A program made the position numbers and the translations under genes. Source: an uncultured Bacteroidales bacterium (GTDB lineage Bacteria; Bacteroidota; Bacteroidia; Bacteroidales; P3). Taken from it: DNA of 36,555 nucleotides. Below the pieces are notes generated by a model that had not been told where the DNA came from, did no database searches, and saw only the letters and a program-made list of their open reading frames with translations. Below, piece by piece: positions 26,733-34,127 of the stretch; the first letter of the stretch is position 1, and the number at the start of each line of letters is the position of its first letter. Location of the stretch: assembly GCA_900316965.1 (NCBI GenBank), contig ONEY01000019.1, forward strand, positions 1-36,555. The letters run 5' to 3'.

Positions 26733-27548
26733 CTAATTGCTATTTTGGGTGTCAAGTTTCAACAGCATGGCTTTGCTATTGTTGTAGATGGTCTGACAAT
26801 CAGACATGTGTTTTGAGTTTTTGAATGTGGTCGCAAATTTGTCAAAGTTGTTGATTACCTGTTGTAAACGTTCTTTCATCTTGTCTTCACGGCTGTTGAT
26901 GGCATATTGGTAACCAGCTTTTATGATATAATACATGGCCTCTTCGCGATGTGGAGACTCAGGATATTCGCTTATGAAGTTGGTGAGCGCTACCACGGCG
27001 GCACGATACGACTCTGTGTTGTAGTATCCATAGGCAATTTCATAATCTTTTTGCATCAGCTTGTTGCGTAGCTCGTCGAGATATGCGTTGACTTCGGGTA
27101 TGTGTGTGCTTTGTGGATATCGGTCGGCAAATTGCTCTAGCTCGGTTATGGCCTCTTTTGTTGTTGTTTGGTCGTGAGTATAGGAGGGAGAGTCCATGTA
27201 TTTGCAGTAGGCAGAAAGAAAAACGGCATCTTCTGCTCTATTGCTGTAGGGATAGCGTTTGCTAAAGGTTTTAAATTGATAGGCTGCAGTATAATAATAT
27301 GTCGATTTTAAAAGGCTTTGTGCATAATACCATGCTATATCCTCGGCGTGCTCATTGCCACGGTAGTATAGCATGAGGTTTTCGAACAATTGACGGGCTG
27401 GTGAATACCGCTCTTCGTTATAATATTTTAGTGCAGCATTGTATTTTGCTTCATAATCGGTACTCTTCAGCAATTTTTCGGTATTGCTGCAACTTGTTAA
27501 TATGCTGAGTATTACAATTAAATATAATAAATATGATGTCTTTTTCAT
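26733..27548 (-). CDS. bamD: Outer-membrane assembly lipoprotein BamD
   Basis: BamD is the essential lipoprotein partner of BamA in outer-membrane protein insertion. I chose ATG 27548 rather than the TTG at 27557, because the latter lies inside the promoter box and the ATG gives a clean lipoprotein signal (MKKTSYLLYLIVILSILTSC, lipidated Cys20). The mature protein is a helical TPR solenoid of about 250 residues with five TPR-like repeats, for example AALKYYNEERYSPARQLFE and ELEQFADRYPQSTHIPEV. It heads the bamD-rpoZ-coaBC cluster. The box TATCTTTG ends six bases before the ATG, implying an almost leaderless mRNA. Confidence 0.9.
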   Translation of the reverse strand: MKKTSYLLYLIVILSILTSCSNTEKLLKSTDYEAKYNAALKYYNEERYSPARQLFENLMLYYRGNEHAEDIAWYYAQSLLKSTYYYTAAYQFKTFSKRYPYSNRAEDAVFLSAYCKYMDSPSYTHDQTTTKEAITELEQFADRYPQSTHIPEVNAYLDELRNKLMQKDYEIAYGYYNTESYRAAVVALTNFISEYPESPHREEAMYYIIKAGYQYAINSREDKMKERLQQVINNFDKFATTFKNSKHMSDCQTIYNNSKAMLLKLDTQNSN

Positions 27549-27554
27549 GGGGTG

Positions 27555-27562
27555 CAAAGATA
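27555..27562 (-). promoter_or_regulatory. -7 promoter box at the start of bamD
   Basis: Read on the minus strand, TATCTTTG matches TAnnTTTG exactly. It ends only six bases before the bamD ATG. No TTTG is found at the normal -33 distance. If functional, the mRNA would begin at or within about three bases of the start codon. Confidence 0.5.
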
Positions 27563-27648
27563 CACTTTTTTTCAGTTTTCCTTAGATCTTTTCTTTTTCT
27601 AACGCTTTTCATCCTTTTTTATTGTATATATCTATAACAAAAATAAAA

Positions 27649-27679
27649 TTTGTCTGTTCTGTTTTTTTTAGTATTTTTG
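27649..27679 (+). promoter_or_regulatory. Promoter of guaA
   Basis: TTTG (27649-27652) and TATTTTTG (27672-27679) are 19 bases apart, an exact -33/-7 match. The box ends 22 bases before the guaA ATG, leaving a very short leader with no room for a purine riboswitch. Confidence 0.85.
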
Positions 27680-27701
27680 TATTTTATTTTAAACGTATAA
27701 T

Positions 27702-29228
27702 ATGGATACGATTATCATTTTAGACTTTGGTTCTCAATACACTCAACTGATTGCACGTAAGGTGCGAGAGCTTAATATTTATTGTGAAATCCACCCATAT
27801 AACAAAATCCCAACTCTTGGTGATGATGTTAAGGGTGTTATTTTTTCGGGTAGTCCGTTTTCTTGCAATGCTCCCGACGCTCCTGTTCCGGATATGACCA
27901 ATATTAAGGGTAAACTGCCTCTTCTTGCTGTGTGCTATGGAGCTCAGTATCTGGCTAAATGGGGTGGTGGTAGTGTCCAACAATCCAAAATTCGCGAATA
28001 CGGTCGTGCCAATCTGCAGTTTATAGACGACAAATCCCCTCTCATGAAGGGAATAAACACTGGCTCGCAGGTATGGATGAGTCATGGAGATACTATTGAA
28101 CGCGTCCCAGACAACTATCATTGCATTTGCTCTACTGATAATGTGAAATATGCTGGATATCATATTGAAGGAGAAGATACTTATGCTATCCAGTTCCACC
28201 CCGAGGTTCACCACTCGGTCGATGGACTCACTCTTTTGCGAAACTTTGTTGTGGATATCTGCCATTGTGACCAAAGTTGGACTCCAGAGTCTTTCATCGA
28301 AATGACTGTCAACCAAATCCGTTCTCAGGTTGGAGATGACAAGGTTATTCTTGGCCTCTCCGGTGGAGTTGACTCATCCGTTGCCGCTGTTTTGCTCCAC
28401 AGGGCTATCGGACACAATCTCCATTGTATCTTTGTCGACAATGGTCTACTTCGCAAAAACGAGTTCAACAATGTACTTGAGTCATACAAAGATATGGGCC
28501 TCAATGTGCGTGGAGTTGACGCTAAAGACCGTTTCTATTCAGTCTTGGCAGGAGTTACCGACCCTGAAAAGAAACGTAAGGCTATTGGCAAGACATTTAT
28601 CGATGTATTCGATGACGCATCCAAGCAGGTTGTCGATGCTAAATGGCTTGCGCAGGGAACTATTTATCCTGATGTTATCGAGTCTAGCTCTGTCAAAGGT
28701 CCCTCCCAGACTATCAAGTCTCACCACAATGTCGGTGGTCTTCCCGACTATATGAAACTCAAACTTGTCGAACCTCTCCGCAGCCTCTTCAAGGATGAGG
28801 TGCGTCGTGTCGGTCGACAACTAGGTATTAAGGAGGAACTTATCGGTCGTCATCCTTTCCCAGGTCCTGGTCTCGCTATACGCATTCTTAGCGATGTTAC
28901 CCCCGAAAAAGTTCGCATACTTCAGGATGTAGACGACATCTTTATACAAGGTCTTAGAGACAATGGTCTCTACGACAAGGTATGGCAGGCTGGCGCCATG
29001 TTGCTTCCTGTTCAGTCGGTGGGTGTTATGGGCGACGAACGCACATACGAAAGCGTGGTGGCTCTTCGCGCTGTCGATTCGGTCGACGGCATGACCGCCG
29101 ACTGGTCGCGTCTGCCTTTCGATTTCTTGGCTAAGGTCTCTAACGAGATTATCAACCAAGTGCGTGGAGTAAACCGCGTCGTCTTCGATATCAGTTCTAA
29201 ACCTCCTGCCACGATTGAGTGGGAGTAA
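27702..29228 (+). CDS. guaA: GMP synthase (glutamine-hydrolysing)
   Basis: GuaA makes GMP from XMP, ATP and glutamine, the last step of guanine nucleotide synthesis. The class I amidotransferase domain (about 1-190) has nucleophile C78 in AVCYGAQ (the family more often reads CYGMQ), with H166 and E168 in QFHPEVHHS completing the triad. The ATP-pyrophosphatase domain starts with the P-loop SGGVDSS (220-226). The C-terminal dimerisation and XMP-binding part includes [12 protein letters not shown] and ends KPPATIEWE, the conserved family C-terminus. The 508 residues agree with the family. It has a strong promoter just upstream, diverges from bamD, and is followed 71 bases later by the LysM protein. 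Confidence 0.97.
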   Translation: MDTIIILDFGSQYTQLIARKVRELNIYCEIHPYNKIPTLGDDVKGVIFSGSPFSCNAPDAPVPDMTNIKGKLPLLAVCYGAQYLAKWGGGSVQQSKIREYGRANLQFIDDKSPLMKGINTGSQVWMSHGDTIERVPDNYHCICSTDNVKYAGYHIEGEDTYAIQFHPEVHHSVDGLTLLRNFVVDICHCDQSWTPESFIEMTVNQIRSQVGDDKVILGLSGGVDSSVAAVLLHRAIGHNLHCIFVDNGLLRKNEFNNVLESYKDMGLNVRGVDAKDRFYSVLAGVTDPEKKRKAIGKTFIDVFDDASKQVVDAKWLAQGTIYPDVIESSSVKGPSQTIKSHHNVGGLPDYMKLKLVEPLRSLFKDEVRRVGRQLGIKEELIGRHPFPGPGLAIRILSDVTPEKVRILQDVDDIFIQGLRDNGLYDKVWQAGAMLLPVQSVGVMGDERTYESVVALRAVDSVDGMTADWSRLPFDFLAKVSNEIINQVRGVNRVVFDISSKPPATIEWE

Positions 29229-29299
29229 TTCTTGGATTATTACGTCATAGCCTATCGCCCGCAACTTCAAACAGCTAATTTCTTAACGATTTTATTCTT

Positions 29300-31870
29300 A
29301 TGAAACGTCTGTTATTAGTTTTCATGGTTCTCTTTTTTGGAATCGTTTCAGCTCAAGGCACGCAAACGGTTGCTATAGAGGTCTCCAATATAACGCAGAA
29401 GAAGAATGGTAAGGAATATTATGTTCACGTTGTGCGTCAGGGGCAAACACTGTTCTCTATCTCAAGGGCATATGGACTGAAATATTATGATGCGATAATC
29501 AAAACTGATATTCATTTGATGAAAGTGGGCGACACTGTGTGGCTACCCAAAAATAGCAACAGCGTTGCCGCTGTTTCAGAAAGAGCCAAATCTGCTGTTG
29601 CCCCTGAAACCACTGTCCATTATATTAGAATTGAACCAGGACAAACCCTATATGGTCTGTCAAAATTGTATGGTGTCCCTATCAATAAAATTGTTGATGC
29701 TAATCCAGAATTGAAAAGTGAACAATTGAAAGCGGGCCAGATGATAAAAATTCCACCTCGTGACCCTAATTTCAAACCTGAACCAGAGGCACCCAAAACA
29801 AATCCGATAGAGAAACCAGCCGCCAAACCTGCGGAAAAGCCCTCGGAGAAGCCAGCTGCCAAGTCTACAGAGAAGCCTGTGGAGAAATCCGTTGCCAAAC
29901 CTGCGGAAAAGCCTTCACAAGAGTCACCTATGGCCAAACCTGCGGAAAAGCCCTCGGAGAAGCCTGTGGAGAAACCTGTCGCCAAACCAGCGGAAAAGCC
30001 TTCACAGGAGTCACCTAAGGCTAAGCCTGCAGAAAAGCCTGTAGCCAAACAGATGGAAAAACCTTCACATGAGGCATCCAATATCCAACCTACAAGTAAT
30101 CTTGGTGTAAATACTACCGATAAATCTGCCGAGAAGAATAAATCTGAAAAAAAGGCTGAGAAAAAGACTAAGAAAGAAAAAGAACTCAAGTCCGCGGATA
30201 CACTTTCTCAGAAGGCTATATACAATAAAACAAAATCGGAAGGATCTAAAAAAGACTCTGTTTCTGCTGCTGTAGTGGACAAATCTACTTATAATCCAGA
30301 TGTGAAATCGCCCGAGAACGTTTCACCGACGCCATCTGAAAAAGAGGGATCTGAGCAGTCTTTAGAAAAAGCCTCGACAAAGAGCAAATCAGAGAAAAAG
30401 GCAGAACGTAAGGCTAAAAAGGAAGTTGATCGCAAGGCGGCTGATTCGTTATCAATTAAATCGACCGAAGTAAAAGAAAGAATAGATGTTACGTTTAAAG
30501 ATACTGTGCAGGTGAAAGTCGAAACAAAGGTCGCACAAGAAAAGCCCATTACAAATCCTAGTACTGACCTTGCAATTGATACGGTATCCACTTCTCCAAC
30601 TCAACTTGCTGCTTCAAAACAAAAGATTGTTGTTAATCCATATCCTTTTGAAGAACAACTAGATTTGTTCCCAATTCGTAAGGCAAAATTTATCGAAATT
30701 GACACTACGTCAAATTTCAAATACCAGATCCGTGATCGTCAAGACAAAAACCGAATATATGTTTCCATTATAATGCCACTCAATTTGGATAAGATAAATG
30801 AGATATCCACATCAAAATTTGATATTGAGCAGCGTGGAAAGAAAGAATATAAGGTCTTTGAGTTTGTGCAGTTCTACGAAGGCATACTTATTGCGCTTGA
30901 ACAACTTCAAGCCCAGGGAATAGACATTGTCCTCAATGTCGTGGATTTGCCTTCTGACAAGGAAAAAGATGAGGATGTTGTTGAGGCTTTCTATTCTCAC
31001 CAAATGGAAAATTCTGACATCATCATTGCTCTTTTGGTTAAAAAACCTTTCAATAAACTAGCCCAGTTGGCAAAGAAACATCAAGTTTTTGTTATTAACC
31101 CATTCTCGTCACGAGTCGAAGTTGTCGCCAATAATCCTTATGTAGTGAAATGTATGCCCTCTGTTGAAGGCAATGTGGCGGGTATTTTAGACCGTGTAGC
31201 AACGAAATATAAGGATTGCCATTTATATATTATTCATTCCAATAGTAAAAACCCCAATTCCGACGAGCTAATCTATCGTACTGAATTTGTAAAACAGCTA
31301 GATAGCCGCAAGGATATAAAATACACGCTATTTGATTGGAATGCCAGCAATAAACTCGTGTCGACCTTGAAAACCACTCGCAACAATGTTATTGTTAGTG
31401 TCTATGATCAGGGCACTATGAAAAATTCATTGTTTATGAGGTCTTTACTTGCTAAATTCGCTCAGATGAAGAGTGATGTGCCTACGGTTATAACTCTGCT
31501 GAATTACATCAAAGATATCCCTGACATCGAATTCGATCAGCTGCAAAATGTCAACTACACTCTTACAACCTTAGGTTATCTGGACTACTCTGGTAATAGC
31601 AAGCACCGTCAGTTTGTCGACACTTATAAGGAAAAATTCCATACAGAACCTAATTCTCTCTATGCAGGTACAGGTCATGACATAATGTTATTTTTCGCCT
31701 CAGCTCTGTGGCAGAAGGGTGCTGCCTTCTGGCAGAATCCCCAATCATTTGAATCACCGTCTCAAATGCTGTTTCCATTCAAACTTAAACAATCGACACC
31801 ACAAGGAGGCTATGAAAACACTATGCCGGACATCTACCAGATGATTGATTTTAGACTGATAAAGAATTAA
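29300..31870 (+). CDS. Exported LysM protein with Pro/Lys/Glu linker and periplasmic-binding-like domain
   Basis: This protein of 856 residues starts with a signal peptide (1-18, ending VSA). Two LysM domains follow (about 40-84, [16 protein letters not shown]; about 106-152, [17 protein letters not shown]), expected to bind peptidoglycan. Residues 158-260 are a Lys/Pro/Ala/Glu linker of the type [12 protein letters not shown], and 275-385 a second Lys/Glu-rich segment. From about 490 to 850 comes a type 1 periplasmic-binding-like fold, starting [17 protein letters not shown] and including [22 protein letters not shown]. No transporter genes are adjacent, so a sensing or wall-anchoring role is more likely than uptake; that is inference. 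It sits 71 bases after guaA and 82 before lpxC. Confidence 0.85.
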   Translation: MKRLLLVFMVLFFGIVSAQGTQTVAIEVSNITQKKNGKEYYVHVVRQGQTLFSISRAYGLKYYDAIIKTDIHLMKVGDTVWLPKNSNSVAAVSERAKSAVAPETTVHYIRIEPGQTLYGLSKLYGVPINKIVDANPELKSEQLKAGQMIKIPPRDPNFKPEPEAPKTNPIEKPAAKPAEKPSEKPAAKSTEKPVEKSVAKPAEKPSQESPMAKPAEKPSEKPVEKPVAKPAEKPSQESPKAKPAEKPVAKQMEKPSHEASNIQPTSNLGVNTTDKSAEKNKSEKKAEKKTKKEKELKSADTLSQKAIYNKTKSEGSKKDSVSAAVVDKSTYNPDVKSPENVSPTPSEKEGSEQSLEKASTKSKSEKKAERKAKKEVDRKAADSLSIKSTEVKERIDVTFKDTVQVKVETKVAQEKPITNPSTDLAIDTVSTSPTQLAASKQKIVVNPYPFEEQLDLFPIRKAKFIEIDTTSNFKYQIRDRQDKNRIYVSIIMPLNLDKINEISTSKFDIEQRGKKEYKVFEFVQFYEGILIALEQLQAQGIDIVLNVVDLPSDKEKDEDVVEAFYSHQMENSDIIIALLVKKPFNKLAQLAKKHQVFVINPFSSRVEVVANNPYVVKCMPSVEGNVAGILDRVATKYKDCHLYIIHSNSKNPNSDELIYRTEFVKQLDSRKDIKYTLFDWNASNKLVSTLKTTRNNVIVSVYDQGTMKNSLFMRSLLAKFAQMKSDVPTVITLLNYIKDIPDIEFDQLQNVNYTLTTLGYLDYSGNSKHRQFVDTYKEKFHTEPNSLYAGTGHDIMLFFASALWQKGAAFWQNPQSFESPSQMLFPFKLKQSTPQGGYENTMPDIYQMIDFRLIKN
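29771..30079 (+). repeat. Low-complexity repeat coding for an AKPAEKP-rich linker
   Basis: The coding sequence is an imperfect array of short Lys/Pro/Ala/Glu units. The longest near-identical pair encodes the same 20 residues apart from one (29894-29953 and 29981-30040), 87 bases apart. It forms the flexible arm between the LysM and binding-like domains and is prone to length change by slippage. Confidence 0.75.
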
Positions 31871-31952
31871 TCCAACAAAATAGTTATTATATAATCATTA
31901 AACCGTAACCTCAAAACTCTAAAACATAACCCTAAACATCCAACCCTAATTA

Positions 31953-32873
31953 ATGAAGGAATATCAGACAACCATTAAGTCTCCGTTCTCCTTGGCAGGT
32001 GCGGGTCTACATACAGGAAAATATACTAATACTACTATCCTTCCGGCCGAGGCTGATACTGGCATTGTCTTTCGTCGTATTGACCTAACTCCTGTAGTTA
32101 CAATTCCTGCTTTGGCAGATCTTGTAACCGATACTAACCATGGTACCACAGTAACCAGTGCTGGTGTATCGGTATCGACTATAGAACACTTAATGTCGGC
32201 GTTGCATGGCATGAGGATAGACAATGCTATCGTTGAAGTGGATGGGCCAGAGATACCTATTTTGGACGGCAGTGCCCGTCTGTGGGTTGATGGTATTGTG
32301 AAATCAGGTGTTTTTACACAGAACGCTCCGCGCGACTATTATCGAATCGAGCAACATATAGAATGGCAAGACCAGAAAAGCGGTGTTGAACTTTGTGCCG
32401 AACCCGCCAAGGATTTCAGTGTAGAATGCGAAATAGTTTTCTCTAGCAAATTGATAGGTACTCAGTCGGCTTCGTTGTCGTCATATGATGAATATCGTGA
32501 AGGTATTTCTATATGTAGAACCTTTGTCTTTCTTCATGAGGTGGAACAACTTTTGGCTCTGAATCTCATAAAGGGTGGAGACCTCGACAATGCACTTGTC
32601 TTTGTTGACAAACCTCTGGGTGATGAGGAAAAAAGCAGACTTGCGGCTCTTTATGGGAAAGACAAGTCCTCCATACAGGTCCGTAACGGGGTTTTGAATA
32701 CTGTGGAGCCTTTCTTCGACAATGAGCCTGCACGACATAAATTGCTCGATTTCATTGGCGATATCTACCTGTGTGGCAAACTTCTTCAGGGCCATTTCAA
32801 ATTGAGATGTCCTGGACATCATGCTAATACTGAATTGGCAAAAATAATACGCTCTCATATAATAAAACAATAA
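31953..32873 (+). CDS. lpxC: UDP-3-O-acyl-N-acetylglucosamine deacetylase, stand-alone
   Basis: LpxC catalyses the committed, zinc-dependent step of lipid A synthesis. All catalytic marks are present: E78 and H79 in STIEHL, DGPEIPILDGSA (97-108), T190 in CRTFVF, H262 and D266 in RHKLLDFIGD, and H289 in GHHANTEL. The zinc ligands are H79, H262 and D266. At 306 residues it has the length of E. coli LpxC. In most Bacteroidota the LpxC is fused to a C-terminal FabZ dehydratase; here there is a stop after HIIKQ and the 69 bases before lpxA hold no FabZ remnant. The start ATG at 31953 gives the family N-terminus (MKEYQTTIKSPFSLAGAGLH). Confidence 0.95.
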   Translation: MKEYQTTIKSPFSLAGAGLHTGKYTNTTILPAEADTGIVFRRIDLTPVVTIPALADLVTDTNHGTTVTSAGVSVSTIEHLMSALHGMRIDNAIVEVDGPEIPILDGSARLWVDGIVKSGVFTQNAPRDYYRIEQHIEWQDQKSGVELCAEPAKDFSVECEIVFSSKLIGTQSASLSSYDEYREGISICRTFVFLHEVEQLLALNLIKGGDLDNALVFVDKPLGDEEKSRLAALYGKDKSSIQVRNGVLNTVEPFFDNEPARHKLLDFIGDIYLCGKLLQGHFKLRCPGHHANTELAKIIRSHIIKQ

Positions 32874-32942
32874 TTCTGACGTTCTTTAGTTAGTTTACAT
32901 GTTATAGAAACCAATCAATCTGTCTAACAAAACACCCTTTTA

Positions 32943-33743
32943 ATGATACTTTACGATCTACATCCTGAAGCCAAAATAGGCAACAATGTAAAGATTTCAA
33001 ATTTTACCACAATATACGAAGATGTTGTCATCGGCGACAATACTTGGATAGGACCCAACGTTACAATATTCCCAGGCGCTAGAATAGGTAAGAATTGCAA
33101 AATATTCCCAGGTACCGTTATATCGGCGATACCACAAGATCTAAAATTCAATGGTGAATATACCACAGTAGAGATTGGTGACAATAATGTAATTCGCGAA
33201 TGCTGCACTATTAATCGCGGTACCGCAGCTTCAGGCAAAACTGTCATAGGTGACAATAACCTTATTATGGCTTATGTCCACGTTGCTCATGATTGTGTCG
33301 TGGGTAACAACTGCGTTTTTGCCAACAATACCACATTGGCAGGACATATTATCGTGGGCGACTGGGTAGTGTTGGGTGGCAAAACAGCTATCCTCCAATT
33401 TGTCCATATTGGTTCGCATGTTATAACTATGGGCGGCTCTTTGGTGAACAAGGATATTCCTCCTTTTGTCAAAGCTGGCCGTTATCCCATCTCTTTCGCT
33501 GGTGTCAATGCCTTAGGGCTGCAGCGTAGAGGATTCTCGCCAAAGGAAATCAACAATATTCAAGACATCTATCGCATACTCTATCAGCGTGGTCTTATAG
33601 TCTCTCATGCCGTTGAGCTTATAAAAGAACAATATGGCAATACTGACGAAGGCAAGATAGTGCTAAGCTTCATAGGTAATGCTAATACAGGTTTGATGAA
33701 AGGTTATACATATATGAGCCGTGAACACAACCCCGAAGGGTAG
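32943..33743 (+). CDS. lpxA: Acyl-ACP--UDP-N-acetylglucosamine O-acyltransferase
   Basis: LpxA adds the first acyl chain to UDP-GlcNAc, the first step of lipid A synthesis. The 266 residues consist of a left-handed beta helix of hexapeptide repeats (about 1-180, for example VVIGDNTWIGPNVTIFPGARIG) and a helical C-terminus. H116 in VHVAHDCVVGNN corresponds to the catalytic His of E. coli LpxA (His125); H113 to His122. FVKAGRYPISFAGVNALGLQ (176-195) is the expected substrate-binding end of the helix. lpxA follows lpxC by 69 bases, as is common in this phylum, and a terminator lies directly after it. Confidence 0.95.
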   Translation: MILYDLHPEAKIGNNVKISNFTTIYEDVVIGDNTWIGPNVTIFPGARIGKNCKIFPGTVISAIPQDLKFNGEYTTVEIGDNNVIRECCTINRGTAASGKTVIGDNNLIMAYVHVAHDCVVGNNCVFANNTTLAGHIIVGDWVVLGGKTAILQFVHIGSHVITMGGSLVNKDIPPFVKAGRYPISFAGVNALGLQRRGFSPKEINNIQDIYRILYQRGLIVSHAVELIKEQYGNTDEGKIVLSFIGNANTGLMKGYTYMSREHNPEG

Positions 33744-33767
33744 TCAAACCTTGTCAATTATAATTAT

Positions 33768-33806
33768 AAAGGGCTCTGAATATTTTGTTCGGAGCCCTTT
33801 TATTTT
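33768..33806 (+). terminator. Terminator after lpxA
   Basis: AAAGGGCTC (33768-33776) pairs with GAGCCCTTT (33792-33800), extended by GAA/TTC with a mismatch, and a T-rich stretch follows. It starts 25 bases after the lpxA stop and closes the run of genes from guaA. Confidence 0.85.
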
Positions 33807-34127
33807 TGTATATAATGAGCCTCAATAGGTCATTAGAATGACAAGGGTTATTATAGAGCGTTTTTTTGTCTATGCAGGCCATATGGACATTTCATTATGT
33901 CCCATGACGTTACCTGTATTCGGACAGGAAAATAAGTATTCTCTTCGCTCATCTTTAGTAACAGTTGGTGTCTTGTACACATCACTGTCTTGGTTTGCCG
34001 CGCACAAATCAACTCTACGCGCTCCACTAAAGCTTGTAGTTCGCTGTGACTTCGCCAGCGATGCGGCCAATATACTTGAAACAAATACTAATCAGACATG
34101 CTTTATAACAACCGATTGGGATCGAAA
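33807..34127. other. Intergenic stretch with no supported gene
   Basis: Between the lpxA terminator and the surface-protein stop lie about 320 bases with open frames of 66-118 codons on both strands in several frames. None has a recognisable family, and the longest (plus, 33838-34194) runs into the surface-protein gene by 67 bases. A TATTTTTG box at 33801-33808 fits the -7 consensus but its TTTG partner is only 13 bases away. I treat it as non-coding or as decayed sequence. Confidence 0.5.

Noticed and set aside
27563..27701. Possible purine riboswitch upstream of guaA
   Set aside because: The promoter leaves a leader of only about 16 bases, far too short for the aptamer, and no conserved stem is visible.
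31871..31952. Telomere-like AACCCTAA motifs before lpxC
   Set aside because: Only two imperfect copies occur in AT-rich spacer; there is no array and no expected role in a bacterial chromosome.
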